Counted from the stretch's first letter, positions 1 to 11,780 are shown. The stretch: DNA of 60,000 nucleotides from Adiantum capillus-veneris (GCA_014529385.2 CM043942.1:1158501-1218500), one strand, 5' to 3'. The notes: generated from the letters alone by a model not told the origin. Numbers and translations are program-made.

Positions 1-216
1 TTGGACTTCACCTTCCAGAAGAAGTTCAAAAAGAAATGGACGGGTCTGTACAAAGTGCAAAAGGCCTTTCCAAATGGGACCTATCAGCTGGTGAGAGCCA
101 ATGGTAAGCTTCTCAGGCACAGGGTAAATGGTGTACGGCTCAAGCTGTACTTTGATACGGGAGTGATGCCCGATGTACATCAAATGATGACCAGGGGGGT
201 TGGGCAACCCACTTGA
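1..216 (+). pseudogene. Ty3/gypsy integrase C-terminal tail (cut by window edge)
   Basis: The frame enters from the left edge and stops at 216. It reads KKFKKKWTGLYKVQKAF followed by NGTYQLV and LRHRVNGVRLKLYF. A W-TG-Y-V segment followed by NGTYxL is the GPY/F-like module at the end of plant Ty3/gypsy integrases, which contacts DNA. There is no methionine start because the rest of the polyprotein lies outside the window. Noncoding sequence with a polypurine tract follows, as expected at the 3' end of such an element. It could be intact or a relic upstream, which cannot be judged here. Confidence 0.6.
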
Positions 217-1983
217 AGGGACTCAAGAGTAAGAGACATACACTTTTGTACATATTATACATATTGTACATATGGTGGTGTGTTTTCCAGCGTGCTTGGG
301 TGTTTGCAGAGTGTTGCAAGTTTCAAGTTCAATAAAGCTACTTTTGGTCGAACATGAATGTTCAACAGGGGGGTGGGCAATGATGGTGCAGCCAAAGTTG
401 GTCCGCGCTATAAAGTGTGCTATGCAGTGCAAAGGGTGCTAACAGGTGCATGGTAGAGGGCTAAAGCCAGTGTGGGAGACCTCAGCAGGACAGTGGCAAC
501 GGAAATGCATGCTTAAAGTGTTTTTTTAGGGCAGGGGGCCTTCGAAGTGGGCTGATTGGGACTGCAAGTCAAAGTGTTCAAGATGCGTGGAATGGGCCCC
601 GTAATGTGGTGTTAAAGATGCTCTAGAAGCTCGTCCAGACGGCTCGTCAAATGGGGCTTCGGTGTGAAAGATATGTCAGTCCGAAGTTAGAAGGCTTCGC
701 AGGTCCCGACGGGCACGGCAGGTACAGACAGGTGGCAAAAACTGGTATCATTGGATACGCGCGTAAAGCTCAAGCTGTGGAGCATGCCGATCTTTTCAGT
801 TTGCCATTCAGAGCTCAAACGAGCAAGTTATGGCCTGAGGAATATTTGTCGGGGGTCGCGTACGTGCTCACCGGGCCACGTCGATAGGCATGATGAAAAA
901 GATATCTTTGAGCTCGCTCGGGTCCTGGAAAATCGCATGCAACGTGGAGGGTCAGTCAAAATTGGCGGATGGCCGATCGGAGTCAGGGGCATCGAGATGC
1001 GCCCACTTCAAGTGGACAGACAATCACGGCAGAAGAAGGGGGCAAGCTTGATTTTTTTTCCAATTGGGCGACTTGCAGTGGGAGGATTGGGAATATTCGG
1101 AATACGGAAAAAATTCTCGAGAGGTGTGGCTTGGAGAGAAGGGGATTCAACAAACTCGTGCACATATGAGCACTGACGGTGTGGGAAAACTGGGCCTAAA
1201 ACCCCCTTGGCTATAAATTCAAAAAGGGCAAATAAGGTTGTCCTTAGCTAGGGTGGAGTTTGCTCAAAAGCAATAAAGAAAAAAACTCCCAAAAGAAAGC
1301 TTAAGGGCAGTGGCGCCAGGCGCTACTTCCAACAAAATAAGCCTTTTTTTTTCTTTGCCAAAAGGAGAAACGAAGAGGAAAAGAAGAGAGAAGGCGGCGG
1401 TTTCGAGGGTTTTGGTTTTTCCTTGGTTTTTTTCTTGGGCTGAAGAAGAAGGAAAGGAGGTTTTTTCAAGCTGTGGGATTTTCCTTGGGCCTTGGCTTTG
1501 GAGCTGGGAGAAAGAAAGAATGAAGAGGAGAAGGTGTTTTCTGGGGTGCGCTTGGCGGATCGGAGCCGCACGAGAGGAAGGAGCTTCTTGGCGAAGGAAA
1601 AAGGGAGGAAGATCTTCATACGCTCGGGCTCAGTAGTCGAAGCCGAGAGGCATGGTCCGTGAAGCGGCGCAAAAAGAGCAAGCACCTTGCAGAGGAAAAG
1701 GCTTTCGAGGGCTCGCTCATTAGAAGCTGGGGAAAGCTCACGAGGAGCAGGTCTCATGAAAACCTTTGTGTATGGCTCGAGCGGGGCTCGCCCTTGGTGT
1801 TTGTTTTGGTGTGCGCCGGTTGCGGCGACGGTGTTGTACCTATTTCTGGTGTGAATGAAGAAGAGAAGCCCCCATTGCATTTGATTTTGGTGTCGTATCG
1901 TCCCCCTTTCCCCCCTGCTCTTCGGCTCTCGTGTGTGTGCATGCGGGTGTGTGTGTCAAGTGTTGCCCCCCCGACGAAGTGGT

Positions 1984-2037
<54 letters not shown>

Positions 2038-2441
2038 CGGTGATTTGAGTATGTGGGAGAGCACAGAACCGCTGCAAGGGTGTGTGCGTTGTCATGTGGT
2101 GCTCCGCGCAGGTGCGCGCACGTTGAAGCGACACTGTTTTGAGTCGGTTGGTCGACGGTGCGTCGTTCGAAGTTGGTCTTTCAGTGGATTGGGGTGCAGT
2201 GTGTGCCCTGGGCTATAGGAGGCAGCCGTGTTAACGCGCTGGGCATGCTCCCCTTTCCCCCTCTACAGCGTCTTGGCCACTTTCTAATTGAGAGTTAGAA
2301 CACCTTGGCTCAGGCTGACTCATGAGAAAAACATGTATCAAAAGATTCTTAGAAAGTTTTCATTATTCTTTGAGAGAAATAAGAAAGAGAGAGAAGAAGA
2401 GCATACTGGGCTCAGGAACTTTCTTTAAGGTGTTGGAGTGT
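217..2441 (+). mobile_element. Noncoding 3' region and probable LTR of the gypsy element
   Basis: A purine-rich tract at 366-380 (a run of six G, then TGGGCAA) is followed by TGATGG at 381, a plausible PPT/LTR junction. A TATA-like CTATAAATTC lies at 1211-1220 and an AATAAAG at about 1270, as in an LTR promoter and poly(A) region. Short frames here are rich in K/R/S/L and made by purine tracts, so I call none of them genes. I could not find the LTR end or a second copy in the window, so the right boundary is only nominal. Confidence 0.35.
1986..2035. repeat. (AG)25 microsatellite
   Basis: A perfect AG dinucleotide run of about 50 bp inside the LTR-like stretch. It creates the artificial Arg/Glu or Ser/Leu repeats in overlapping frames. 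Confidence 0.95.
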
Positions 2442-2617
2442 GTACCCAATCTGCGTTCTCTTACGCATCTTATGCCTGGCTTGCAACTTATCCTATAAGT
2501 ATGCAACAATCTACCTGTATGACGCTCTTGTACCCAATCTGCATGCTCTTACGCATCTTATGCCTAGCTTGTAGCTTATCCGATAAGTATGCAACAATTT
2601 GTCTGTATGACTCTCTC
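2442..2617. repeat. 88-bp tandem duplication
   Basis: Two adjacent units (2442-2529 and 2530-2617) both begin GTACCCAATCTGC and continue through CTTACGCATCTTATGCC and TAAGTATGCAACAAT. The period is 88 bp with about ten differences. No coding function is visible. Confidence 0.9.
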
Positions 2618-2899
2618 ATCGAGAGAGGTAACAAATAACACAAGTCAAATCTTGACCCATCTACCTTGTATGGGGTCGTAACTGTACGAGGATGACTTGA
2701 ACAGGGCACTTTGCCTGTGAATCAAGCCCAAGTCTTAGGTTCCTTTTAGTGGTGTTGTGCATTAACAACAATCGAAGAAACATAAATGAAAATCATGTGA
2801 AACAATCCATAATGCATATTGTCCTTGATAGAGTGTGGTGTTATAGCGAAAGCGTAAACCAAAATGTGGTGGAATTCATTCCACCTAGCTAGCTAGCAT

Positions 2900-3000
2900 G
2901 CCTTGCATGCAGAGTGGTAAGCCCTTGGCAAGAGTGATGGTTCAAACGTGAGAGCCAAAGCCACACGTGCCTTGCACAGTCTGTACGGGTAGGGATACAT
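2900..3000 (+). mobile_element. Possible tRNA-derived SINE (pol III boxes A and B)
   Basis: TGCAGAGTGGT at 2908-2918 resembles a pol III box A, and GGTTCAAACG at 2939-2948 resembles box B. They are about 30 bp apart, the usual spacing in plant SINEs. No cloverleaf tRNA can be folded by eye and the 3' end of the element is not evident, so the ends given are nominal. Chance resemblance is possible. Confidence 0.3.
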
Positions 3001-3748
3001 TATAATTGAATGTTGTCACACATAAAATGTGAGGAGATATCCCTACTTTACCACTCTCCCAAACTTATGTGCCAAAGCCTGTGATTCCAAGTCAATGAGA
3101 ATTATATTAGCACAAGTGGGAAGCCTTGCTTTGTGTAAAACTGTCAAAGCACTTTGCTTTGCACATCAACAATAGTTTCCAAGTAAAAGTAAAAACATGG
3201 AAAATTTGAGAACTGTCTAGCCTGGTCATTTGGATGTGACCCGTTACCTTCCAAAGAAAAACTCATTAGAATATGGCTACTAGCCACTTCTGCTACACGT
3301 CACATGTATCATATACACCCTCAGGTATCATTTACGCTCGTCTAACAGGTAATGAAATATCATGCAAGTATAGTATCAAATCCCTCCTGAGTTTGTATGC
3401 TCATAGCATATGCCAAACGTGGGAAGTCTCAATACAAAATTTGTCAATTATGGAAGTCGTGCTTCAGATAAGTACTTCTATGTGCATAGCGAATGGATGC
3501 GGTTGTTAACATACAAATATCATGGCAAAAGCGAATCGACCTTGTCGAACACTTTCAGTTAAATGACCATGTCGAGATTGCTTAAAGAAAGAAAGAATTA
3601 TGTATTATATCTTGATTGAATACACTATACTAAGCAAGGTATTTTATCCTATACAACTAACCAAAGGGTTATCTAAAAGGGAAGATAACCTCTGAAGAGC
3701 ATCCAAGAAATTGATTGACTACTTAGCCGCAAAACTCCATCAAAAGAC
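3001..3748. other. Noncoding, no recognised feature
   Basis: AT-rich sequence without a credible gene. It lies downstream (on the minus strand) of the gag relic, where a 3' region of that element would be expected, but no protease, RT or LTR was recognised. Confidence 0.5.
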
Positions 3749-4182
3749 CTAAGAATCCAGTACCTGGGGACAATGTTTCTGTTGATGTTGTCCCATACAA
3801 TTGAAACATAACTTCTGCAATTTGGCTTTCTGAAAGTCTACTGTGGAAAGTCTCCTCTTTGCCACCTTGGCGGAGACTGGTTCGACTACTGCCACAAGTG
3901 TAGATACGGTAGCTTGTGGGATGCACGAGATGACCAGCTCCGTAAGGTGATCCACCTGTGTAGCAAGCAATTGGATGCGAACCACCAATTTGTGAAACCG
4001 TTCTTTAAACATTTGAAAGTCACATCTTGTAACATACTCTTTTTCATCGATTAAATTGCTAGTATCCTCCAAAATTTCAAGCACACTTTAAGGAGGAGGA
4101 GTAGATGCGGTTGAAGGAAGTTCAAAGTCAAAAACATGATTCTCGGAAAATTCCGTATCCAAAAAATCAAACGCACTATCCA
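3749..4182 (-). pseudogene. Retrotransposon gag relic with zinc knuckle
   Basis: On the minus strand an ATG at 4182 opens a frame starting MDSAFDFLDTEF. It runs to a TAA near 4090 and continues in the same frame as VLEILEDTSNLIDEKE, then ends in CFNCMGQHQQKHC. The cysteine/histidine spacing is CX2CX3HX4C, a retroviral-type zinc knuckle with one residue fewer than the canonical CX2CX4HX4C. The N-terminal part is acidic, and a coiled-coil-like middle precedes the knuckle, as in plant gypsy Gag. No protease or RT follows downstream, so this is a truncated, stop-containing copy. It shares the knuckle spacing with the gags of elements A and B but I see no other close match. Confidence 0.5.
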
Positions 4183-4997
4183 TGATGATTGTGTGTGTTG
4201 AAAGCAAATAAGGAGAAACCGCGTAGTAGTTGTATGATGTATCGACGTCACCAATAACTAGCCGTGCTAATTAGGTTTGTAACCGTAATTAAAAGGTATA
4301 AAATTTCCTTCAACGTCAAGTCATGCTTGAATTGGGAAAATTTTGAACCTGAATCCCTTGGATCTGTGGTTGTTCTGCTAGCAGATCGTTACAATCGGGA
4401 CGTGTTCCGACAAGCTTCTCATAGAACCCTTGCCAAGTAGCAATGTTTGAAGACTTTGAAAAGGTGAACCCAAATTTTGATAACTGCAAAAAAACCGGCT
4501 TGCCGACGATGTTCCCAAGGAGTAGCCAACAGCTTGCTTGCGGCACCTTGCCAAACCCCGCGAATCAACTCCGTCAAGCATGCAGTTCCAAAAAACTGTG
4601 GGCACTTGCCCTTGATGGAATTAGGCCCTAAGGCCCTTGGCCTTAGGTGTTTAGGCGTTTTGATGTGAACCCGCATCTTCAAAAGAAGCCGTGGTGGAAG
4701 AACAGGTAGCGTGCAAGGAAGAAAGGGCGAGGTGGAGCAGTGTGTTGCATGTCGGGCTCCGAGCCTGAGTTGAAAAACACTCCCACGGCCCCTGCGATCT
4801 TGTTGAGCCGCCCTCGATGGCTTTCCTGCACCTCGGGCCCCCACAAGCTCCTCCTTCCCAAGCCCCCTGCACACGGGTTACCCCTTTCTTCGTGTTCGTC
4901 CTCTCTGCCTAAGCGGCCATGCCCGCCTCACAACCCCCTAGGTTGCATGAGCATGCTAAAAGTGGAGGTCCACAACCCACTTTGCCTAGAATAGACT
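4183..4997. other. Leader-like noncoding region upstream of the gag relic
   Basis: Between the gag relic ATG (4182) and the LTR-like repeat (4998-5158), both on the minus strand. Several overlapping frames exist on both strands but none shows family motifs. The position suggests the 5' leader of the same relic element. Confidence 0.35.
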
Positions 4998-5158
4998 GAA
5001 GCTCTTATACCAGTATAATGCCGCTAGTGGGACTGCTTGGAATGAACCTCCCAACTTCCCATTAAATAGCCCCTTTGGGCCTTATTCCCTACCCACACTT
5101 GCATCTGCGGCCCCTTGGGCCTGGTCCTTGACCACCGGGCATTGCCTTTGGCATGACA
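4998..5158 (-). mobile_element. LTR-like short repeat (TGTCATGCC... family), minus strand
   Basis: Read on the minus strand it begins TGTCATGCCAAAGG at 5158, contains GGTCAAGGAC-AGGCCCAAGGGG and a weak TATTTAAT box, and ends near TATAAGAGC. The same order of segments is seen on the minus strand at 46966-46809 and, more distantly, at 45166-45005 and 46480-46340, so this is a repeat family about 160 bp long with TG ends. The short LTR of a gypsy element is the likeliest identity because a chromodomain integrase lies just upstream of the 45166 copy. Confidence 0.5.
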
Positions 5159-5853
5159 ACAATAGATCGAATAGAATAAGATACTTGTTACAACAGTCAT
5201 GAACCATCCACTCCATTGTTTTCCTTTATTGAAAGATTCTAATATATGAATTTTCACTACAAGATAATTCTTACTTTGTCCAACATGAATGAATAGAATT
5301 GTGATTTCTTCAATAATTGAAGTGAGTATGTCCGCACAATCAATTTTTCATTTGTTTATGGCAAAATCTCTGGAGATGCCTTTGGCTTGAGAGAAACAAA
5401 AGTGATGCCTTTTACTCTCAAGCATACATACATACTACTGGTAAGTTATCCAATTTATTAGCTGGAAGTTGCCCAGATGCCATTCGGTGGAAACTTTCAC
5501 TTTACGGTTACACCCCATCAAAACTGAAAAACCTGGATACGAACTTTTGACAGTTCATAATGATGAGACAGTCGACCGTTAGTCTAAGCCACCCAAACAC
5601 ATTACAGGCTGCGCCGTTGGAAGTTCCTTAGTTTATAAAACATATGCCACCCCCCAATGCAGTAATGGCCAATCTGCTCGCGACCAGCCCCTCCCCAAAA
5701 CACCTCTTGCGCTTCCCCTCCCTCCGCCTGGCTGGTGTCGACGACTGCGTCCCAACTGCTGCCCACGCACTCTGCAGGCCCCTTCATTTGCGTTTGCTTC
5801 AGATAGGGCATCACCCACGCGCGTGCCAGTGGGAGCAGAACGAACATAGGCAC

Positions 5854-5890
<37 letters not shown>

Positions 5891-6285
5891 ATCGTCGCTA
5901 CACGTGTGCGATACATGCGAAGAGAGCTGCCATGTAGCTTGAGAGAACGCCAGCTGCCATGTAGAATCTGGCAGATTCGCGTTAATTCGACCTTTTTAAA
6001 GATTGTGACCACATACTCTTTGCTATTAGTTAAGAGAAGTTAGGGGTAGAGGTTCGCATGGGCATGGACGTGGATGAGATAGAGAGAGGGAAAGAGAGAA
6101 ATTTTCTCTGTCTTCAAAACAACAAATGTTTTTCGAGGGCAGTAATGTTCGGGAAAAATGTGTCTCAACTTAATATCGTGGTGTTTTCACTTTCAAAAAT
6201 GCCGATAGAGGGAAAGGGGAAAAGGAGAATGTCCCAAAATAGAATAAAATAGTGTAAAACCCCAATTTCAAGGAAAAGAATTGGA

Positions 6286-6328
<43 letters not shown>

Positions 6329-6360
6329 GCTTAGGTAGTTTGAGAAGAAAAAAAAGAACA
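5159..6360. other. Intergenic sequence with microsatellites
   Basis: No supported gene. It contains a (GA)n run at 5857-5889 and a (CT)n run at 6290-6327. The open frames across these runs are low-complexity artefacts. Confidence 0.6.
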
Positions 6361-6676
6361 ATCACCGTAATACACCTCTAATTTGTGGAAATTCTAAAAA
6401 TACCTCTCAAATTTCCAAAAATTCCCAAAATACCCTTGTATTTTGGTTAGATTCTTCAAGATTTTCTAATCTTTATTCCTTTTTGACAATCCAGATCCTT
6501 TTTTGAGTCCTTGGCATGTAGTTTGCCACAAATTACCTTGCAAAATAATGAAGCAGTTCGTCCCCAAAGCCTACATAACCAACTCAAATTCGGAGAAATT
6601 TAATCACACAACCGGGGGGGGGGGGATTTTTTTGGAAATTTTGGAAAATTTGAAGGGCATTCTAGTAACTTGGTTT
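6361..6676 (+). mobile_element. MITE copy (same family as 29988-30458)
   Basis: The order of segments matches the reverse complement of the 29988-30458 element: ACCTCTAATTTG, CCCAAAATACCC, AAGATTTTCTAATCTT, TTTTTGACAAT, GAGT(G/C), CATGTA-TTTG-CAC-AATTACC, AATAATGAAGCA, CAAAGCCTAC-TAACCAACTCAAATT, and GGAAAATTTGAAGGGCATT. This copy has decayed ends and contains a run of 12 G near 6613. Closely similar internal sequence in opposite orientations marks a dispersed nonautonomous DNA transposon. Confidence 0.7.
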
Positions 6677-7518
6677 GGGAGAGGATGCCGCATGGAGAGA
6701 GAGAGAGAGAGAGAGAGTCTCATGTTGGTAGCAGCCCAAAGACAGGAATGTGTGTTGGTGGCAGCGCAAGGTCACGAATGTGCTTCGTTTGTCTGCAGGC
6801 CGGACAAGGCTATGTTGAGGGTAGGAGGAGAGTAGCCATCGCAGCATCCCAAGGCGTGGAGCTCGTCGGGGGTGGTGGTATTGCGGGCGTTTTGCAAAGT
6901 ATGGCAATGAGCTACTGCGACCTTGCGTACAATCTCATGGGCTCGTGAGCAAGCTGTGTGTGTGTGTTTTTTTTTTTTTTTTTTCTGGGCTAGTGGAGAG
7001 TCTACTGAGTACTGGAGCTAACAGCCATGAGGCGAAGATAGGGGTAGATGTGGAGGAAGAATGCGTCGCAGAGGAAGTGGGGAATGCAGGAGAGAAGCAG
7101 AGCAGGCAAAGCTTCGACCCGACAATGAACCATGAGGATGGGTCATTTGTGGGCAAGACATGGAAGACCTGCAGCTCATGCAACAAGGCAATGAAGAGGC
7201 ACAGGTGTGGGGCAGCAAGGAAAGGGATCTTTTGGTTTTACTAATAGTGTGGAACGGAATCTTGACCTTTAACTAATTAAAGGTATGGTAATAGACCTAG
7301 GTATGCCCTTAAGGTACTCAAATACAAATAATTCCTATCTTTCCACAATCATGTGAATATAGGATCTACCAAGCTCTCATTGTGCTTGAATTCATAGAGT
7401 GAAAATAGTCCAAAGATAGTTCTTGGACTCATTATCAAGTTAGATAGTCCTAACTTCTAAGGCCTTCTTGTAGTTCTTGGAGCAAGAAGCTTGATCATGT
7501 TCAAAGAGTGACAGGCTT
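6677..7518. other. No recognised gene; (GA)n and poly(T) runs
   Basis: It holds a (GA)n run at 6695-6717 and a T run at 6967-6984. A short frame ending near 7244 contains CSSCNKAMKRHRC, but it has no relatives I recognise and sits beside the T run, so I do not call it a gene. Confidence 0.5.
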
Positions 7519-8002
7519 CGTCACTATATGGCACGGCTCTGGGTAAGAGGGGATCTAGGGTCCAAATTTGGGGGCGTGAGACGGCTTTGATCTCCACCAT
7601 CGGATCATGGGGTGAACTAGGGGTGAACTAGGGGTGGGTAAGCTTGAGGTGGGTAAACTGGGGGTGAACTAAGGGTGAACTAGGGGCGCCTAAATTAGAG
7701 TATGACCATGTGTCATGCCAACATAGATAGGGACGCGTGCTAACGTGGTGTTAGGGCATTCGTGTGGCAATCAAAACGTTCAAGTTCGACCCACACCTCG
7801 CGAGGCGGGTGAACTATGGGTGAACTAGGGGGGTGAACTAGGAGTAAACTCGGGTGCCATTTTTGCCCCGAGTTCACCCCTAGTTCACCCTGAGTTCACC
7901 CCCAGTTCACTGCGTGATCCGATGACCAAGATCAAAGCCGCCGCGCACCCCCAAACTTGGGTCCTAGATCCCCCCTGGCCAGAGCCATGCCATATAGTGA
8001 CG
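7519..8002. mobile_element. Fold-back / MULE-like element with long terminal inverted repeats
   Basis: The left arm starts CGTCACTATATGGCA at 7519 and the right arm ends with its complement at 8002. Matching inner blocks are GGCTCTGG, GGGGGATCTAGG, TTTGGGGG, GGCTTTGATC and CATCGGATCA on the left, with their complements on the right. Inside the arms GGGTGAACTAG units recur five or more times and appear inverted as CTAGTTCACCC on the other side. Arms of about 170 bp and no ORF fit a fold-back or Mutator-like MITE. A weaker inverted similarity may extend outward to about 7485 and 8035. No target duplication was recognised. Confidence 0.65.
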
Positions 8003-8924
8003 AGGGTGACCAAGTACCTTTGAGAGATCATCACCCTTGCCATAAAATCATGCTAGCATGATGGGTTTGAAGAAATCACTAGTATTATTGGTTGTTAGAC
8101 CATGCAAGCATGTTAAGTGTAAAGGCAAACGCTTGACCCGAGCTTGTGCCTAATTGCAAAGAGTACTCAGGATCCTCAAAACATACTAGGATGCTTGGTC
8201 CTGAGACCATGTTGGAATATTTCATTTCACAATGGTCCTACATCCGACGAAGATTTTGTAAGTGTTATTGTATAAATCTAATTATTTAAGATTTGTCAAT
8301 TTTGCAATCGCTTATTTTAATCTTTGTTTCAATTTAATGTTTTAAATAGCACTCCATCATCACTAGCAAGGGGCTACCTCAGCTCTGTAGAAATATGGCG
8401 CAAAGAAAGGCCTCTATCTGCTTATCCAAAAGTCACTATCACAAGGTTGATCGATAAGATAACCTAATTTATACTATATATGAAGCACCTTAAATTTTTT
8501 GAGCAAGGAGAAGGCATCCACGTGTCATTCTTAGGTTCACTTCAAAAAAAACTTTACAAAATGTTTTTTTCTATGAACCTTGGTATCTGTGAACCATTTC
8601 AGCTCTCAGCCTGACAAGTTTAAAGAAAGGGATTGACTTTACTTTTTCTGTTAAGGCATACTTTTTTATCCTTGTGAAAGCCAATTTTGGGTGGATCAAC
8701 TTTGCTTTTCAAAGACCAAGGGCCATAAAAATTTAAAATTTAAGGAATTATTCGTATGTATACCAACAAAATTTTAGCGATTTACTTTAAGGCAAACTTG
8801 AAATCTAGCTGAGATTTTGTAATTTTAGACCATTAAAAATATACTAAAGCCCACTTTTTATCTAACACCAGACTCGAACTGTCTCAAAATGAAAGGACGT
8901 GTGTGCGTGTGTGTGTGTGTGTGG
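8003..8924. other. Noncoding; ends in a (GT)n run
   Basis: No gene is supported. A GT microsatellite at 8899-8923 directly abuts the truncated end of the element A LTR and may mark where that LTR was cut. Confidence 0.5.
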
Positions 8925-9680
8925 GGAACCAACACTCAATGATCAAGGAAAGCTGCCTATGTCCTTTCTCACAGCTCTAGGTCATCGCGCCATTTCAGCA
9001 CTCGAACGAACTCGAAATGCAACGAAACTTTAGGAGGAGGTCTAGGACACCTAAGGTCACAATCCTAGCAAGTCTGGTCGCAATCAACAAGGTACCAAAA
9101 TCATGATCCATCATGAAAAAGGTCCTGAAAACTGCACTAGAACTATCCAGAACTCTCGGCCTATGGTCTAAGAACACTCTCCTATGGTCAAAACGACTAA
9201 AAATAGCAATTTAAGCACTCAAATCTACAATTATAGCTCACACACACATAGTCATGAATCACAAAAAAATTGATAATGCTTACACTTGAATTAAAGAGCA
9301 AAGAAAGAGGAACACAATGCAAGTTTCGGAATTGAAAACAGATTACCAAATCATTAGTTGTGTCGATTACAAGTTTGGAGCAGCTCGTAGCTTGAGCGTA
9401 CGTTTTTTGAGCTCCCACTTCTTCTAAAGATAAGCCACCCTTTTTCACAATACAATTATTGACTTTTATACCTAGGGCTTTCTAAATGGCCAGTGGCCAA
9501 CTCAGATGGACTTTTACAAATGTCATGACAGCATTACAACTCAGGGAATTGATCCATTACTTTGGAATCAGGATTTACACAGAGTATCACTACACTAGCT
9601 CGGACAATTAATAGAGTACAAATGTGGTGTCCGGCTACGTGTCCGACCAAGTGGACGTCTATTTGATCTGTCCTCAAACA
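8925..9680 (-). repeat. Element A 3' LTR, truncated
   Basis: It starts TGTTTGAGGACAGATC at 9680 on the minus strand and is collinear with 27422-26670, for example AAACCAACACTCAATGATCA and ACGAAACTTTAGGAGGAGG. The last 155 bp or so of the LTR (R/U5 end) are missing at the (GT)n run, so no target duplication can be checked. Confidence 0.9.
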
Positions 9681-9693
9681 TTCCCCCCTTCCT
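9681..9693 (-). other. Element A polypurine tract
   Basis: On the minus strand AGGAAGGGGGGAA directly precedes the LTR start TGTTTGAG. This is the usual plus-strand DNA priming site, and its placement fixes the LTR boundary at 9680. Confidence 0.9.
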
Positions 9694-10890
9694 AATTCTT
9701 GTCGTCCCTTGACACGCCCTTGTGCATTCTTGTCATAGGGTTGTCTTCAGCTTTGTCTTCAAGGTTGGACTTCAGCTTGGGAAGTGCTTTGTCGTGGATG
9801 ACGCTCCCCCCTTCCTTGAGTGATTTATATCTGCCATGTTGTTGATATGTGATTTGATCTTTGATTTTCGAGGAAACGTTTCTTCTTGTTGTGCATTCGC
9901 CTCTTTGTTGCTAGTCTTGGCCACCATCAAGAGGGATTTTCATGTTTTTGAGTTTGTAGAAGTGAGCCTCTTTGTGGTGCTGACTTTATGATAGGTTTTC
10001 TTTCCATGTTCACTGTAATTTGAGTTTTCCACAATAGGTAGCCGGTGTTTCACTGTGTGAGCTACTTTTGATTGTTGTTGATGACTCTTTTGTGGAGTTT
10101 GTCATTGCTTGTCGTTGTAGGCCATTCTTTGACTTGCCATTTTTTGATGGAGCTTTGTTGTCGTCCTTGAAGATAAAGATGCTCTTGATAAGCATATGGA
10201 GACCTGCAGTTTCTGCTCCAAGTCATTGTCGATTGATTTGGGTAGCCATTTCCTTATTGTTGATGTAGAAGGAATATATACAAGAAGTCGATGATGAGGT
10301 CTAAATTAAAACTTGGATGACCAAAGGGAAAAACCCTGGTGGGAAAAAAGTGCCTTTGGTATACGCTCTGATTGGTGTTGAGAATTTGGACTTGAAGCAC
10401 CTGTCATGCAAGATGAGTGCTTGGAAGAAACAAAGAAAGAGTGTCTAATGCAAGTGCCAATTATGGGACACTTTATATGCATATGAAAATCTGTCAAAAA
10501 AAAGCATACAGTGTAAGAGATGGAGTTGATGGGTGCTTCAAGGAACAAAAGTGTACATGTGACATCAAAGGATGTCTTAATAGCTTCCATGTTTCCAAGA
10601 ACGGTTTTTGATGTAGAAGCTCCTCCACTCATACCTCACTGTGTTGAGTGTGTGAGTGTCTTTTGGACGTCCTCCTTCACTTACCACTATACTACAACGA
10701 CTTCGACTCTTATGCTCACCTATACCAGCATGAGCGACACAACGTAATTATGCTCAACTCTTCCAGCCTGAGTAGTACCTAGAATAACTAAGACGCTTAG
10801 ACCACAGAGAATATTACATGAAGGTTTGAGACTAATGCCTTGCTCATTTAGTGGCTTAGCTGCCTGACTCTGACTTTTATGCCATGTATT
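9694..10890 (-). other. Element A conserved 3' noncoding block
   Basis: Homologous to 41100-41880 of element B: CATATGCATATA-AGTGTCCCATAATTGGCACTTGCAT, TTCCTTCTACATCAACAATAAGGAAATG and GTCGAAGAATGGCCTACAA occur in both. Frames are interrupted in both, so the conservation is at nucleotide level. Next to the PPT this copy has a short link where element B has the helicase fragment. Confidence 0.7.
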
Positions 10891-10891
10891 T

Positions 10892-11780
10892 TTAATGTTG
10901 ACTTGGACCTACCTGTTCAAGGTCAGAAACCCAATTCCATAAGTTCTTGAAATTTAGACCTCTTCCATTGTGTTGGTCTTTGAATGCCACCATTTTGTCG
11001 AGTAGGTTGGCATATGTTGACTCCTCTTGACTTGCTTGTTGTATGTTGATACTTCTTTGTAAAACAAGTCCTTCAGCTGTGATAGGGCTTGATGTAGCCT
11101 TTGCGTTAATTTCCATGAGAAGCGATTGTTGAGAGGTGTGTGTTCTCTGAGATTGAGTTTCCACAAGCAATTTTGGAACCCATCTTGTCTTTGGTCCTTG
11201 TGTGACCGTCTTTTGTATTCACTCCTTTTGCTCAATGACTTGATGGATAGTAGGCTTCAATATCCAAATTTGATGGTTGTAGAAGCCTTGCTTTTGTAAT
11301 TGAAGACGAGGTATCCATCTAGAGTTCTTAGCACTATGAGTGGTGACTGGTTGTTGGCTCTTCCTGTTGATTGTGTGCCTTTGAGTGGAGCCTTGTACTT
11401 CTTGATTGATCTTTGTTGTTCCAGGTTGAGCTACAATTTTTGGTAACCATATTTGTGTGTTACCTTCATAAAATCCTTGTGCTTTGAGTAGCTTAATCGG
11501 AATTATCTGTTGATTCACCTGTTTGTGTTGGGTATCTTCGTTGAAGTTTGATTTCGGTACCCAAACTTTTCGTGTTGCCCGCAAGGTCTTTTTGTTTGCC
11601 TTTTGTTGGTGTTTTTTCGCTTGCCTGAGTATTTTGTATTTCGTTGATAGGACGTCTTGTTCCTTGTAGAAATTGTTGGTTGAGGTGGGTAGGTCCAGGC
11701 TGTTACTTTAGGCTTTTTGGCCCAAACATTAGTGTTTCCTTGGAAGTAGCCGTGAGTAGTGATTGACTCATTTGATGCTA
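10892..11780 (-). pseudogene. Element A WxPK-repeat C-terminal domain
   Basis: The minus-strand frames show repeated tryptophan motifs: NVWAKKPK, RKVWVPKSN, NTQIWLPKI, SRWIPRLQ, HQIWILKP and TRWVPKLL. Several are preceded by QGF(Y)-type spacers (AQGFYEGNTQIW, KQGFYNHQIW). The domain is basic and low in hydrophobic residues. Element B has the same kind of domain downstream of its protease. At least one stop and one frame change break it here. Its function is unknown; nucleic-acid binding is only a guess from the basic composition. Confidence 0.6.

Noticed and set aside
1310-1880. Open frames of 108 and 185 aa on both strands
   Set aside because: Composition is dominated by K/R/E or S/L/F from purine-rich DNA; no family motif, and it lies in an LTR-like region.
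2900-2960. tRNA gene
   Set aside because: Boxes A and B are present but no cloverleaf, anticodon arm or acceptor pairing can be drawn.
5602-6012. 136-aa minus-strand frame
   Set aside because: Spans a (CT)n microsatellite giving Ser-Leu repeats; no recognisable domain.
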